64,000 nt of DNA from Labilibaculum antarcticum (lineage in GTDB: Bacteria > Bacteroidota > Bacteroidia > Bacteroidales > Marinifilaceae): NCBI RefSeq assembly GCF_002356295.1, contig NZ_AP018042.1, forward strand, positions 4,310,361 to 4,374,360, written 5' to 3'. The notes under the pieces are model-generated. The model was not told the origin of the DNA. It was given only the letters and a program-made list of their open reading frames with translations, and made no database searches. Shown in pieces: positions 28,402 through 37,371 of this stretch. Numbering within the stretch: the first letter of the stretch is position 1; each line of letters starts with the position of its first letter. A program made the translations under genes and the position numbers.

Positions 28402-29478
28402 ATGAAAATGAAATTTCCAAAAAATAAATATATCATACTAACAATAGGACTTTTGCTTACAATTATTTCCTGCACAAAAACAGCAGATAAAGATATAATG
28501 AATGAGTTGTACCAAGGAATATCAGTAGCTACTTTAGAAACAATTAATCCAACCGATATTGAATTCACAACTGCAGTTTGTGGCGGCAATATTATTAATG
28601 ATGGATATACGGAAATTACAATGTTTGGAGTTGTATGGAGTACAGATGCAAACCCAACAATTGAAGAAAATGATGGTACAATCAAAAAAGAAGAAGTAAT
28701 ACAAAATTTTACAGCTGAATTGACTGATTTAAGCCCCAATACGAATTACTATGTAAGGGCTTTTGCTTCTAATTCAATTGGCACTGCTTATGGTGAAGAA
28801 AAAATCTTTACAACTCGATCATATGACATAGAAATGATTATAGTTGAAGGTGGTATTTTCCAAATGGGTAGTAATGACGAAACTAACAGGGAGCAGCCAG
28901 TTCACCCAGTTACAGTTAGCAGCTTCGAAATAGGAAAATATGAGATAACTCAAGCACAATGGGAGGTGATAATGGGTAGTAATCCATCATATTTTAAAGG
29001 AGATAATTTACCCGTTGAACGAGTAAATTGGGGCATGGCTCAAGAATTCATTACCAAACTGAACCAAAAAACAGGTAAAAATTACCGTTTACCAACAGAA
29101 GAAGAATGGGAATTTGCTGCACTTGGTGGAAATTCTTCAAATGGCTTTACTTATTCTGGTAGTAACTCAATTGAAGATGTGGCTTGGTATGCATTTAACG
29201 CTGCTTACAAATCTCATGATGTAGCATCAAAAAAGGCTAACGAACTAGGCATCTATGATATGACTGGAAATGTTTGGGAGTGGCTTGATGGCTGGTACGA
29301 TAATTATGATAGTGATGCTGTTACAGATCCTGATGGTATTCCTAATGGAACTTATCGCTGTCTTCGAGGTGGATGTTGGGACTATGGTCCTGACGACTGT
29401 CGTGTCAAACGTCGTCGTTACGACATCTCAGGTATTATAGAAAAAAATGTAGGCTTACGCGTTGCTCGCAGTTTATAA
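28402..29478 (+). CDS. Cassette 7, second gene: SUMF1/formylglycine-generating-enzyme-like lipoprotein
   Basis: The 358-residue protein has a lipobox (TIISC), an FN3-like segment (about 45-135: ATLETINPTDIEFTTAVCGG and LSPNTNYYVRAFASN) and an FGE-sulfatase domain (about 145-358: GGIFQMGSNDE, YEITQAQWEVIMG, RLPTEEEWEFAALGG, NVWEWLDGWYD, LRGGCWDY). The paired Cys of true aerobic formylglycine enzymes cannot be confirmed, so it may bind rather than oxidise. The cassette core GTTAGCGCTT (27945) matches AAGCGCTAAC (29594) in 10/10. Confidence 0.85.
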   Translation: MKMKFPKNKYIILTIGLLLTIISCTKTADKDIMNELYQGISVATLETINPTDIEFTTAVCGGNIINDGYTEITMFGVVWSTDANPTIEENDGTIKKEEVIQNFTAELTDLSPNTNYYVRAFASNSIGTAYGEEKIFTTRSYDIEMIIVEGGIFQMGSNDETNREQPVHPVTVSSFEIGKYEITQAQWEVIMGSNPSYFKGDNLPVERVNWGMAQEFITKLNQKTGKNYRLPTEEEWEFAALGGNSSNGFTYSGSNSIEDVAWYAFNAAYKSHDVASKKANELGIYDMTGNVWEWLDGWYDNYDSDAVTDPDGIPNGTYRCLRGGCWDYGPDDCRVKRRRYDISGIIEKNVGLRVARSL

Positions 29479-29771
29479 ATACAATAAATATGAATGATGA
29501 ACAGATTGTTTTTGTTTTAGGAACTGCTAAGTAAAAGTAATTGATCTAATAAAATTTATGGCAGGAGAGGTCAGACAACTACTAAAAGCAACAAAGCGCT
29601 AACAAAAGCTAAATTTCATGGGCGTGGCGAGTTACTTGAGAGTTAGTTCAATTAATAAACACCAGCAAGCCAATTAAACTTGTCTTGCTCAAAATATAAA
29701 TAAGTAAATTTAATCGGCTTGCTTACTTGGCGCATTGATAAGGAAACTCATTAAATCGCCCACGAAACTTA

Positions 29772-31669
29772 GTGTGCCAAGAAGCAGTACATCGGCATAA
29801 AATAGTACTGCATGCTTTGTTTGAGATGGTGGATAGCAGTTGTAAGCTAGGCCCACCGGTGTCGTTTTACAGGAAAGGGCATCAAACCACCTAAAGGTGC
29901 TGTGGTAAAGAGCCATGGTGCTGAGCGTTTAGGAGAATCTATGCCAAGAGCATAGCAGGTATTAATAGAAGAGATGAACGAAAGTGAACCTCTGATGAGG
30001 TGTCGAGACGTGGATAAATTCTGTCAAAAATCGTAGAGTAAGTTATACGATGATGAGTGCAACGGAAACCTGTTTATTGGTTGCACGGCAGGCGGCGTTC
30101 AGGTGGCATGACTTCTATTTAGGCTCAGATAAGGAACTTGGGAACCTGTGTTGTAATGTAAAGTGAAAGGCGCAATAAGCACAACTTAGAGGCTGAATAG
30201 CAAAGTACAACAACAGAGACGGATCTATCCGTAGTAGCTTTGAAGTTCTTGTAATGGGAATGGAGCAAAGGGATAGAGTTGTATGGTTTTAGAACAGAAA
30301 TCAACTCGTATGAGGATGAATCTATGGAATGAAACAAAATCGGTACCAATAAGTCGTACCATGATATGGAATGCTTACAAGCAAGTGAAATCCAATAAAG
30401 GAAGTGCCGGAGTTGATGAAATTGGATGGGACGAATTTGAATCCCAACGATCGGAACAACTCTACAAACTCTGGAATCGCATGGCATCGGGGAGTTATTT
30501 TCCACCAGCGGTAAAAGAGGTTGAGATTCCTAAAAAGGATGGTACAAAGCGTAAGCTAGGGATTCCTACCATTACCGATCGTATCGGTCAACAAGTAGTG
30601 AAATATTATTTAGAACCAAGGTTCGAATCTATTTTCAGTGATAGTAGTTATGGCTATCGACCAAATCGCAATGCACATCAAGCATTAGAGGAGGTTCAGC
30701 GTAACTGTTGGAAAAACGACTGGGTAATTGATTTAGACATCAAAGGGTTTTTCGATAATATTGATCATGCAAAACTGATGTTGGCAGTTCGAAAGCATGT
30801 ACCCGAGAATTGGGCGTGTATGTACATCGAAAGATGGCTGCAGATGCCAATTCAAAGAATAGACGGAGAATTGATACAAAAACAGGGAAAAGGCACACCG
30901 CAAGGTGGCGTTATCAGTCCTTTATTGGCCAATCTGTTTCTACATTATGCTTTCGATAAATGGTTAGAGAATTTAAATTCCAATGTGAAATTTGTGCGTT
31001 ATGCTGATGACGCCATTATTCACTGCAGAACCAAAAGACAAGCAGATTGGTTGTTGAACAAATTGCATGAAAGGATGGCAAACTGTCACCTTGAATTGCA
31101 TCCAGAAAAGACCAAACTGGTTTATTGCAGAGATTACCGCAGGCAAGAAAAACATAAGCATGTCAAATTCGATTTTCTAGCTTATAGCTTTCAGCCACGC
31201 AGTAGTAGGTCACAGAAGACAGGAAATCTATTTCAGGGTTACGGTTGTGCAATTAGCATTTCTTCACGTAAGAAGATAGCTGAAAAGATAGCCATTACGT
31301 TGGAAGAATGTAAAACCTGTAGAAGTATTGTGGGAGTTGCTCAAAAGCTCAATCCTCAGATAAGAGGCTGGGTTAATTATTACGGTAAATTCCGCATGTG
31401 GGAAATGCATTCTATTTTCCGCTTACTGCACAGTCGCCTGGTTCGTTGGGCACGACAAAAGTACAAACGTTACAAGAATAGTATTTGTCGCGCTTATGCG
31501 TGGCTCAATAGAATAAAGAAACAGTTTCCATACTTGTTTTATCATTGGAAGTTGAATTTTTCTATTTAACTTGTAACTCGATTTATATACAACAAGAGCC
31601 GTATGATGGGAGACTATCACGTACGGTTCTGTGAGAGGCTTAGGGTGAGACTCCCTTTGCCTACTCGAC
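29772..31669 (+). mobile_element. Group II intron (IIC-like), copy 2, 1,898 bp
   Basis: It has the same length and the same ends (GTGTG .. CTCGAC) as copy 1 and appears identical throughout. It is inserted at the same position of a different family A attC (exon GAAACTTA / GCAAGACCGTTAGG), which shows site-specific targeting and excludes a simple duplication of the flanks. Domain V is at 31596-31629. Confidence 0.9.
30283..31569 (+). CDS. ltrA: Group II intron reverse transcriptase/maturase, copy 2
   Basis: The 428-residue protein is identical to the one at 22507: RT motifs with RYADD, a maturase domain and no endonuclease. Identity of both protein and flanking ribozyme sequence points to recent movement. 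Confidence 0.95.
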   Translation: MVLEQKSTRMRMNLWNETKSVPISRTMIWNAYKQVKSNKGSAGVDEIGWDEFESQRSEQLYKLWNRMASGSYFPPAVKEVEIPKKDGTKRKLGIPTITDRIGQQVVKYYLEPRFESIFSDSSYGYRPNRNAHQALEEVQRNCWKNDWVIDLDIKGFFDNIDHAKLMLAVRKHVPENWACMYIERWLQMPIQRIDGELIQKQGKGTPQGGVISPLLANLFLHYAFDKWLENLNSNVKFVRYADDAIIHCRTKRQADWLLNKLHERMANCHLELHPEKTKLVYCRDYRRQEKHKHVKFDFLAYSFQPRSSRSQKTGNLFQGYGCAISISSRKKIAEKIAITLEECKTCRSIVGVAQKLNPQIRGWVNYYGKFRMWEMHSIFRLLHSRLVRWARQKYKRYKNSICRAYAWLNRIKKQFPYLFYHWKLNFSI

Positions 31670-31706
31670 GCAAGACCGTTAGGTGTAAAGCTAAAACAGA
31701 CAAGAA

Positions 31707-32159
31707 ATGATGAAACTGACATTAATACTTTCAATTTTTATCTTTTTAACTTCTGCTGTTCACGGACAAATAAGAACCATAAAAGGTACTGTAATATGTG
31801 AATATTTAGAATTACTTCCTGGCGTTTCAATTTATAGTTTGGACACTGTCGAAATAGGTAGAACTAATTTAGATGGAGAATTTAATATCTCTATTCAAGA
31901 AGAAACTGATCAATTGATGTTTGGGTTTGTAGGTCTGGAACCAATGACTATAACATTTGCTGACAATTGTGAAAAGCTAGAAATAATAATGATGTATGGT
32001 GTGCATTATGATTTTATTTCACTCAGAAAGGCTGATAGACTCAGAAAGAAAAGATTCGATAAACTTCCAGAAGTTCGTAAAAAAGCATTTGAGCAAGGAA
32101 TATTTAAATCTGACTCCCTAAACTATAGTCAGGAATTTGATTCCTATAGAGATGATTAG
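31707..32159 (+). CDS. Cassette 8: duplicate of the cassette 6 carboxypeptidase-regulatory-like protein
   Basis: The protein is identical to that at 26976 (signal peptide, beta-sandwich, charged tail). The cassette boundary GTTAGGTGT (31678) and inverse core ACACCTAAC (32181) are the same as in cassette 6. The following attC starts the same but has a different 3' end, as expected if a cassette was copied or reinserted at another site. Confidence 0.8.
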   Translation: MMKLTLILSIFIFLTSAVHGQIRTIKGTVICEYLELLPGVSIYSLDTVEIGRTNLDGEFNISIQEETDQLMFGFVGLEPMTITFADNCEKLEIIMMYGVHYDFISLRKADRLRKKRFDKLPEVRKKAFEQGIFKSDSLNYSQEFDSYRDD

Positions 32160-32180
32160 ATCAGAAACTTAGATCGCTCA

Positions 32181-32630
32181 ACACCTAACAAAAGTAACCG
32201 TTGCACAAGCAAATAATATTTCTAAAAAATAAGATGAGAGCTTTAAAAGTTTGCTGATTAGCGAGCTTTTAAGGCTTCCTTTTTTAGCTTAAAAATCTCG
32301 AAGCTTTATATTAATGGCGGAGAAGAATGATGCTAAAGCAAAACACTGGAGACATTTTAATTTCAGTTGGCTAAAGCCAAACTGCAATAGATAAAAAACA
32401 CAAAGCATTTGCTGTTGTAAGTAGAAAATTAGACTGTTTATTGCTCCTGTTTTCAGGCATCTTTAATAGCTTAAGTGGTTTGTAGTAATCTTGCGAATTT
32501 AGATCGTTAATTTTCCAATTTGTTAACTATAAAATAGGTGCATGTTTACTTTGTTGCACTCATATTGTTTTGTAGATTTGAAAGGGTAAATCCAAAAAGG
32601 TGCACCAGTACGCATATAAATAAGTTAGGG
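32181..32630 (+). repeat. attC-like site 8 (family C 5' module plus leader family D 3' end)
   Basis: ACACCTAAC and the family C module (with AGCTTTAAAAG / GCTTTTAAGGCT) lead at about 32455 into a second copy of the array leader, ending in core GTTAGGG (32624). The leader copy lacks the long hairpin of copy 1. It is a composite and the last array site before a non-cassette island. Confidence 0.6.
32550..32580 (+). promoter_or_regulatory. Second copy of the leader promoter
   Basis: TTTG (32550-32553), 19 bp, TAGATTTG (32573-32580), identical to the promoter at 20231. It would read toward the DUF2231/two-component genes. Confidence 0.6.
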
Positions 32631-32736
32631 CAAGTGACTGAAATACAATAGCATTAGATAGACTAACTTTCAGCAATTTGATTTATCGAGTTTACTTAAA
32701 CTAATTATTACTTTTCGCTAATAGATCGATAGTAAA

Positions 32737-32754
32737 TTTTAAGCTAATTTTAAG
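32737..32754 (+). promoter_or_regulatory. Direct-repeat box upstream of the DUF2231 gene
   Basis: TTTTAAGCTAATTTTAAG is a direct repeat of TTTTAAG with 11-bp spacing, followed by TGCTTAAGCTAATTT. A close match (15/18) lies at 35409 before the rubrerythrin-like gene. This pattern fits OmpR/PhoB-type regulator boxes; the regulator encoded at 33355 is the likely binder (inference). Confidence 0.55.
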
Positions 32755-32819
32755 TTTTGCTTAAGCTAATTTAAAAATGAATAGTACAATATTTGTATAA
32801 ACTTTAAAACAAAAAAACT

Positions 32820-33290
32820 ATGTTTACAGCAACACACCTACATGCAATGATTGTCCATTTTCCGGTTGCTTTGGTATTGGTGGCATTTTTTACGGAAGTC
32901 CTCGGCTTAATACTTAAGAAAAAGTTTTATCAGCAAGCTACGTTTTATATTTTATTTCTGGCTGCTCTTGGTGCTATTGTTGCATATTTAACTGGCGATG
33001 CTGCAGGTGATGGAATGGATGGAGGTTCTTTAGGCCTGGCCATGGAAGCACACGCAGAAGCAGCTTCTTTTACCCTATGGTTTACCATAGCTGCCGCAGG
33101 GGCTAAAAGTGCCCTGTATATATTAAAAAAAGAAATTCTCTGGCTAAAAATATTGGCTTTTGTTTTGTTGCTGGCTGCTGCCGGAGGTGTGGTACGTACT
33201 GGTTATTTGGGTGGTCAGTTGGTATTTAAACACGCTGCTGGTGTTGAACTAGGCTTTAGTAATTTTGGAACTTTGCAAAACAATGATTAA
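32820..33290 (+). CDS. DUF2231-family membrane protein
   Basis: The 156-residue protein has four membrane helices and the family's opening HLHAMIVHFPVALVLVAFFT, with conserved histidines possibly binding heme or metal. DUF2231 proteins often accompany redox or metal-stress genes. It heads an island with a two-component system and a rubrerythrin-like lipoprotein. No cassette signature encloses it. Confidence 0.88.
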   Translation: MFTATHLHAMIVHFPVALVLVAFFTEVLGLILKKKFYQQATFYILFLAALGAIVAYLTGDAAGDGMDGGSLGLAMEAHAEAASFTLWFTIAAAGAKSALYILKKEILWLKILAFVLLLAAAGGVVRTGYLGGQLVFKHAAGVELGFSNFGTLQNND

Positions 33291-33354
33291 GCTATGGCTG
33301 TTCATCATGATAACGAAAAAAATAAGCTTTGGGAAAAGCACTTAGATATAACTT

Positions 33355-34032
33355 ATGCGAATTTTAATTGTTGAAGACGAGCCCTCCATTTCCAATTTCC
33401 TTAAAGAGGGTTTGGAAGAGGAGGGTTTTGCTGTTGATACAGCCGATAACGGAAAACAGGGTTTACAATTGGCCCTTGATTATTTGGAAGAATACGATAT
33501 TATTCTGCTCGACTGGATGTTGCCCGGAATGAGCGGTATTGAAATACTCCGTAATATCCGAAAAGAAGACCCGGCAGTACCGATAATTTTCCTTACCGCT
33601 CGAGATACCACCGACGATGCCGTTTTTGGACTTGAAACAGGAGCTAACGACTATATTCGCAAACCCTTTGCTTTTGAAGAATTGCTGGCCCGCATTCGTG
33701 TGCTGATGCGCACAAAAAGTGGTGAGAACTCGGTATTTCACTATGGAAATATTTCGCTGGATGTAGCTTCGCACCGGGTAAGCAAAGCCGGGAAGAATGT
33801 TGAACTTACCCAAAAAGAATTTGCCTTGCTTGAGTTTTTATTGCGCAACAAGGGAAAAGTAAGTCGGCGCACCCGCATTATTGAAAAAGTGTGGGATATC
33901 CATTTCGATTACGATACCTCGGTAATTGATGTGTACATTAATGCACTCCGCAAAAAATTGAATGATAAAAATAACGAATCATTCATTGAAACCATTCGAG
34001 GAGTAGGTTACCGAATAAACGATGAAGCATGA
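33355..34032 (+). CDS. OmpR-family response regulator
   Basis: The 225-residue protein has a receiver domain with phospho-acceptor Asp in IILLDWMLPGMSG and Lys in RKPFAFEELLARI, then a winged-helix DNA-binding domain (about 130-222: VELTQKEFALLEFLLRN and VDVYINALRKKL-type recognition helix, ending TIRGVGYRI). It resembles CusR/CopR regulators of metal or envelope stress. It overlaps the kinase gene by four bases. Confidence 0.93.
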   Translation: MRILIVEDEPSISNFLKEGLEEEGFAVDTADNGKQGLQLALDYLEEYDIILLDWMLPGMSGIEILRNIRKEDPAVPIIFLTARDTTDDAVFGLETGANDYIRKPFAFEELLARIRVLMRTKSGENSVFHYGNISLDVASHRVSKAGKNVELTQKEFALLEFLLRNKGKVSRRTRIIEKVWDIHFDYDTSVIDVYINALRKKLNDKNNESFIETIRGVGYRINDEA

Positions 34033-35405
34033 AGCTACATTTTAAAACCCGTATAGCACTTTTTAATACTATTGCAGCTGCCATTACCATGTTTGTGGTG
34101 TTTGCTGCAGTGTATTCTGTAATTTATACTACTACGTTTCGTCATCTTGACCGCAGTATTCTAGGAGAAAAGGAAGAATTGTTTTCCCAGATATCCACCG
34201 AAGGCGATTCTCTGGTATTTAGTTTGAATGCTGAGTGGGAAGAATTGGAGCACAATAATGCAGAGGTAGATCCTATCTTTTTACAAATAGTAGATGAGCA
34301 GGGAACTGTTATTTTTCATTCGCGCAATTTACAAAACGACCAGCTACTGTTTGCCGATTCCCTGAACTCCAATACTTTTTTTAATGTGGAGTTCAACAAA
34401 AAAAAATTACGACAAGGACAATTTCCCATCAAAACCGAAACGGGTAAAATTATCGGACAGCTTGATATTGGTATATCTCAGGTCGATTCCATTTTAATTC
34501 TCAGCAACCTACGCAATACTTTTTTTGCCGCGTTTCCGCTGATGCTCTTATTCTTTTATTTGGTTACTTCTTTGGTGGCATCGCGCAGTATAGCTCCTGT
34601 AAAGCAATTGATTGGTTATGCAGAAAAGATGAATTACAACAATATCAATCCAAGCCTGCCATTACCGGAACATCATGATGAGATTTACCAGCTTACCGCT
34701 ACCATCAATGCCTTGCTTGAAAGAATAGAAACAGGCCGCAACCGCGAGAAACAGATTACTGCCGATATATCGCATGAATTGCGGACCCCCCTTACTGGCA
34801 TTAGAGGAACCCTGGAAGTTCTCATTCGAAAACCTCGCGAGCCGCATCATTACGAAGAAAAGGCAAAGCAAGTGATACAGGAAGTAGATTCGATAAACCA
34901 TATTATTAGTGAGTTGCTGTATCTGGCACGTTTAGATTCAGGAAACTTGTCGATTGTAAATAAGCCAGTTCTTTTACACGATATGTTGCAATCAATCCGG
35001 AACAAATGGCAAAGCAGGTTTTTAGAGAAAAACATGAGCATGCAAGTAGACGTACCTGAAAATACCATGGTTCAGGTTGATTTTGGTTTGCTTGAAATGA
35101 TATTGGAGAACTTGGTTAGCAATGCGGTAAAATACGGAAATGTACACGGAGAATTACGTTGCCGATGGCAAAACGACACCAACATATTAACGCTAAGTGA
35201 TAATGGTCCCGGTATTCCACAGGAACATCTACCACATATTTTCGAGCGTTTTTACCGGGCTGATGTTCCTGGAAGTTCTTCGGTACAGAGTACCGGATTG
35301 GGACTTTATATTGTTAAGATGCTAACCGATATTCAGGGAATACAAATAGAGGTCAATAATCGGGCTAATCGGGGAACTCAATTTTTTCTTCATTTTAAAG
35401 CCTAA
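34029..35405 (+). CDS. Two-component sensor histidine kinase with HAMP domain
   Basis: The 458-residue protein has an N-terminal membrane helix (8-32), a periplasmic sensor of about 120 residues, a second helix (about 160-182), a HAMP linker, HisKA with ITADISHELRTPLTGIRG, and HATPase with NLVSNAVKYG, DNGPGIP and TGLGLYIV. It is the CusS-like partner of the overlapping regulator; the signal is unknown. Confidence 0.93.
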   Translation: MKLHFKTRIALFNTIAAAITMFVVFAAVYSVIYTTTFRHLDRSILGEKEELFSQISTEGDSLVFSLNAEWEELEHNNAEVDPIFLQIVDEQGTVIFHSRNLQNDQLLFADSLNSNTFFNVEFNKKKLRQGQFPIKTETGKIIGQLDIGISQVDSILILSNLRNTFFAAFPLMLLFFYLVTSLVASRSIAPVKQLIGYAEKMNYNNINPSLPLPEHHDEIYQLTATINALLERIETGRNREKQITADISHELRTPLTGIRGTLEVLIRKPREPHHYEEKAKQVIQEVDSINHIISELLYLARLDSGNLSIVNKPVLLHDMLQSIRNKWQSRFLEKNMSMQVDVPENTMVQVDFGLLEMILENLVSNAVKYGNVHGELRCRWQNDTNILTLSDNGPGIPQEHLPHIFERFYRADVPGSSSVQSTGLGLYIVKMLTDIQGIQIEVNNRANRGTQFFLHFKA

Positions 35406-35408
35406 AAA

Positions 35409-35426
35409 TCTTAAGCAGATTTTAAG
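35409..35426 (+). promoter_or_regulatory. Direct-repeat box upstream of the rubrerythrin-like gene
   Basis: TCTTAAGCAGATTTTAAG matches the box at 32737 in 15 of 18 positions. It lies 73 bp before the start at 35499 and suggests co-regulation of both ends of the island by the encoded response regulator. Confidence 0.55.
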
Positions 35427-35498
35427 AAAGGCTAAAGGAAGTTTTAATGGCCCCTGTGTCATCTTTGTAGTGTAATTATTTATTAAATTTAAAAGACA

Positions 35499-36194
35499 AT
35501 GAAAAATTTATTATCCTTATCAGTACTAGCCATGTTTATTGGCATTCTAAGTTCATGTAACATGGGAAATAGCAAGGACACCAAACTACAAAACCCGACA
35601 GCCAAAGTAAGTAATGAAAAACAAATGACACCCGACGAAGCCAAGGCAAAAACTATGGCCGACCTGCAGGAAGCATTTAAAGGTGAAACCACTGCATCAG
35701 CCAAATATGCAGCTTATTCTCAAAAAGCAGAGCAAGATGGATTTCACAACATCGCATTGCTGTTCAAAGCTGCATCGACTGCTGAAAAGGTGCATGCTAA
35801 TAATCACAAATCGGTTATGGTGGAATACGGCGTAGCCATTCCGGAATTCGCGCCTGAATTTACCGTTAAATCAACTGCCGCTAATTTGCAGGATGCCATT
35901 GACGGGGAATCGTATGAGATAGCTACTATGTATCCTGATTTTTTGAAAGATGCTGGTAACTCTAAAAGTCAATTGGCTCAAATAACTTTTAATTATGCTC
36001 TTGAAGTGGAGAAAAAACATCAGATAATGTACAAAAATGCACTGGCAGCACTTGACAATAACTCGGTAAACGAGCTACCTCAAGTATATTATATATGTCC
36101 TACTTGCGGAAACACCTACGATCAAACACCACCTGAACGTTGTGGTATTTCAATGACCAGTTCTGAAAAATTCTTGAAAATAAATAGTTTATAA
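35499..36194 (+). CDS. Rubrerythrin-like lipoprotein
   Basis: The 231-residue protein has a lipoprotein signal (lipobox ILSSC), a ferritin-like four-helix diiron domain (LQEAFKGETTASAKYAAYS .. AEKVHANNH .. EKKHQIMYKN supplies the Glu/His ligands) and a C-terminal rubredoxin-like knuckle, YICPTCGNTYD. Only one further Cys (PERCG) is seen where rubredoxin has a pair, so the iron site may be incomplete. The family reduces peroxides; an exported form would act in the envelope. Confidence 0.88.
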   Translation: MKNLLSLSVLAMFIGILSSCNMGNSKDTKLQNPTAKVSNEKQMTPDEAKAKTMADLQEAFKGETTASAKYAAYSQKAEQDGFHNIALLFKAASTAEKVHANNHKSVMVEYGVAIPEFAPEFTVKSTAANLQDAIDGESYEIATMYPDFLKDAGNSKSQLAQITFNYALEVEKKHQIMYKNALAALDNNSVNELPQVYYICPTCGNTYDQTPPERCGISMTSSEKFLKINSL

Positions 36195-36218
36195 TATAAA
36201 CTCCAGAACAAGATTTAA

Positions 36219-36254
36219 AGTCCGGTATTTCGCATTTGTGCGGAATACCGGACT
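36219..36254 (+). terminator. Terminator after the rubrerythrin-like gene
   Basis: An 11-bp perfect stem AGTCCGGTATT / AATACCGGACT with an inner pairing TCGCA/TGTGCGG lies 25 bases after the stop codon. Confidence 0.8.
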
Positions 36255-36499
36255 CTATCATTTAATCATACTTTAAATTCAGATACATCGAAGGAATAGT
36301 ACCACAATATTCTTTTAATCATGGCATATAGGAATAGTTTTATTACTATAACTTTTAATTTTGAAAAGGATGACAAAAATCCCGAAGCTTAAAATTATTG
36401 AAGGCTTAAAAAGGAGTTAAATGCGCCAAATTGGTTCATTACAATAGAAAAACAGCTAATGGCCTGATTAAGCATTATCTCAGTCTTTTTACTAGCAAA

Positions 36500-36589
36500 T
36501 TACAGGAGTTTTTTAAGATTATAGGCACAGGCAGACATGTGCATTACTTTGTTGGACTGAAAACCTTTATGAAATAAATAATACAGCAA
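36500..36589 (-). pseudogene. C-terminal relic of a DDE transposase (IS1182-like)
   Basis: A 30-codon fragment reads GFQSNKVMHMSACAYNLKK before a stop. The AYNLKK ending is typical of IS1182-type transposases. No intact element surrounds it. Assigned from a short motif only. Confidence 0.4.
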
Positions 36590-36599
36590 TTATCTTATT

Positions 36600-36771
36600 T
36601 TCTTGAATTAATGGTACTGTTCGAGTTAAAAGTGACCCAAATAAGAACCTCAATTCTATTTCCAAATAAAAGGATTTTCAATTTTTAGGTATGCTTAAAA
36701 CCGCTATATTTATGACTTAATTGAGCAGTTTGATTAGTTTTTAGACAAACTGCCGTTAGCACTAATTATAG
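36600..36771 (+). repeat. attC-like 3' module (family B), site 9
   Basis: The family B 3' module (CTCAATTCTATTTCCAAATA, then GCAGTTTG..CAAACTGC) ends in core GTTAGCA (36765). No inverse core or family B 5' module precedes it, so this is a half-site at the upstream edge of the second cassette block. Confidence 0.6.
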
Positions 36772-36777
36772 AAAACT

Positions 36778-37227
36778 ATGCTCAAATACTTAATCAATTT
36801 TACAGTTTTGCTAATAGGGATTGTAATTGGGATAAACATTACAAAGCACATTTGGGGAGTCAGTAAGCTTAATAGTGAAAAGGAGTTTTTAGAAAAAAAG
36901 AATTCAGAATTAGTTGAAATAATCACTGATAATTCCAAGATGTTATATCTATTAAATAGCTATAATTCAAGTGTAATTGGAAAAAAGGAAGTATTGGAGA
37001 ATATAGGTAATCTAATCTTAGATATTAATCAAAAACAGGACTCTGGTTACTTTTGTGGATATAGAGTTCAGAATATTGATTTTGGTTCAATAGATAATTC
37101 ACAGAAAACAGATTTTTTGAGATATACTACCATGATTCAAGAATATGGAATTGCATGGGACTATCTTTTACCAAAGGAACTAACTTCAGTTATTATTGAG
37201 CCCAAAGCAAAAAGAATTAGCAAATAA
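36778..37227 (+). CDS. Cassette 10: single-pass membrane protein of unknown function
   Basis: The 149-residue protein has an N-terminal membrane helix (3-22) followed by a coiled-coil stretch (KLNSEKEFLEKKNSELVEII) and a soluble tail. The ATG is six bases after the core heptamer. The cassette start GTTAGCACTAATTAT and the reverse complement of its end, GTTAGGGCTAGTTAT, agree in 12 of 15 positions, so the core has drifted. Confidence 0.7.
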   Translation: MLKYLINFTVLLIGIVIGINITKHIWGVSKLNSEKEFLEKKNSELVEIITDNSKMLYLLNSYNSSVIGKKEVLENIGNLILDINQKQDSGYFCGYRVQNIDFGSIDNSQKTDFLRYTTMIQEYGIAWDYLLPKELTSVIIEPKAKRISK

Positions 37228-37230
37228 CTA

Positions 37231-37325
37231 GCCCTAACAAAAGCTAAATTATCATGGACGCTGATGAGCAGTTTGAAAGCTTAGTTCAATCTAATGAAAA
37301 AATGCATTAGCAATGGTGTTATGTA
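37231..37325 (+). repeat. Truncated attC site 10 (family A left part)
   Basis: The inverse core GCCCTAAC and left arm AAAAGCTAAATTATCATGGA are present, but homology stops near 37290. No right arm or core is seen, so the next gene is fused to this cassette. Confidence 0.55.
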
Positions 37326-37371
37326 ATTAGTTAAAATGAATTCTTATTTTTGAACATTAATAAATTTAGTT

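Larger units (their letters stand above)
29594..31684 (+). repeat. attC site 7 (family A), split by the second group II intron
   Basis: Inverse core AAGCGCTAAC (29594-29603); left arm AAAAGCTAAATTTCATGGGCG; core GTTAGGT at 31678. Without the intron (29772-31669) it is about 190 bp, like other family A sites. Confidence 0.78.

Noticed and set aside
21996-31669. The RT genes as retron or diversity-generating retroelement
   Set aside because: GTGTG and AC ends, domain V/VI and the maturase domain identify group II introns; no template/variable repeat pair is seen.
32624-37238. A 4.6-kb cassette from GTTAGGGC to GCCCTAAC
   Set aside because: Pairing ends after eight bases, while the core at 36765 pairs better with 37231 over 15 positions, so the inverse core belongs to the smaller cassette.
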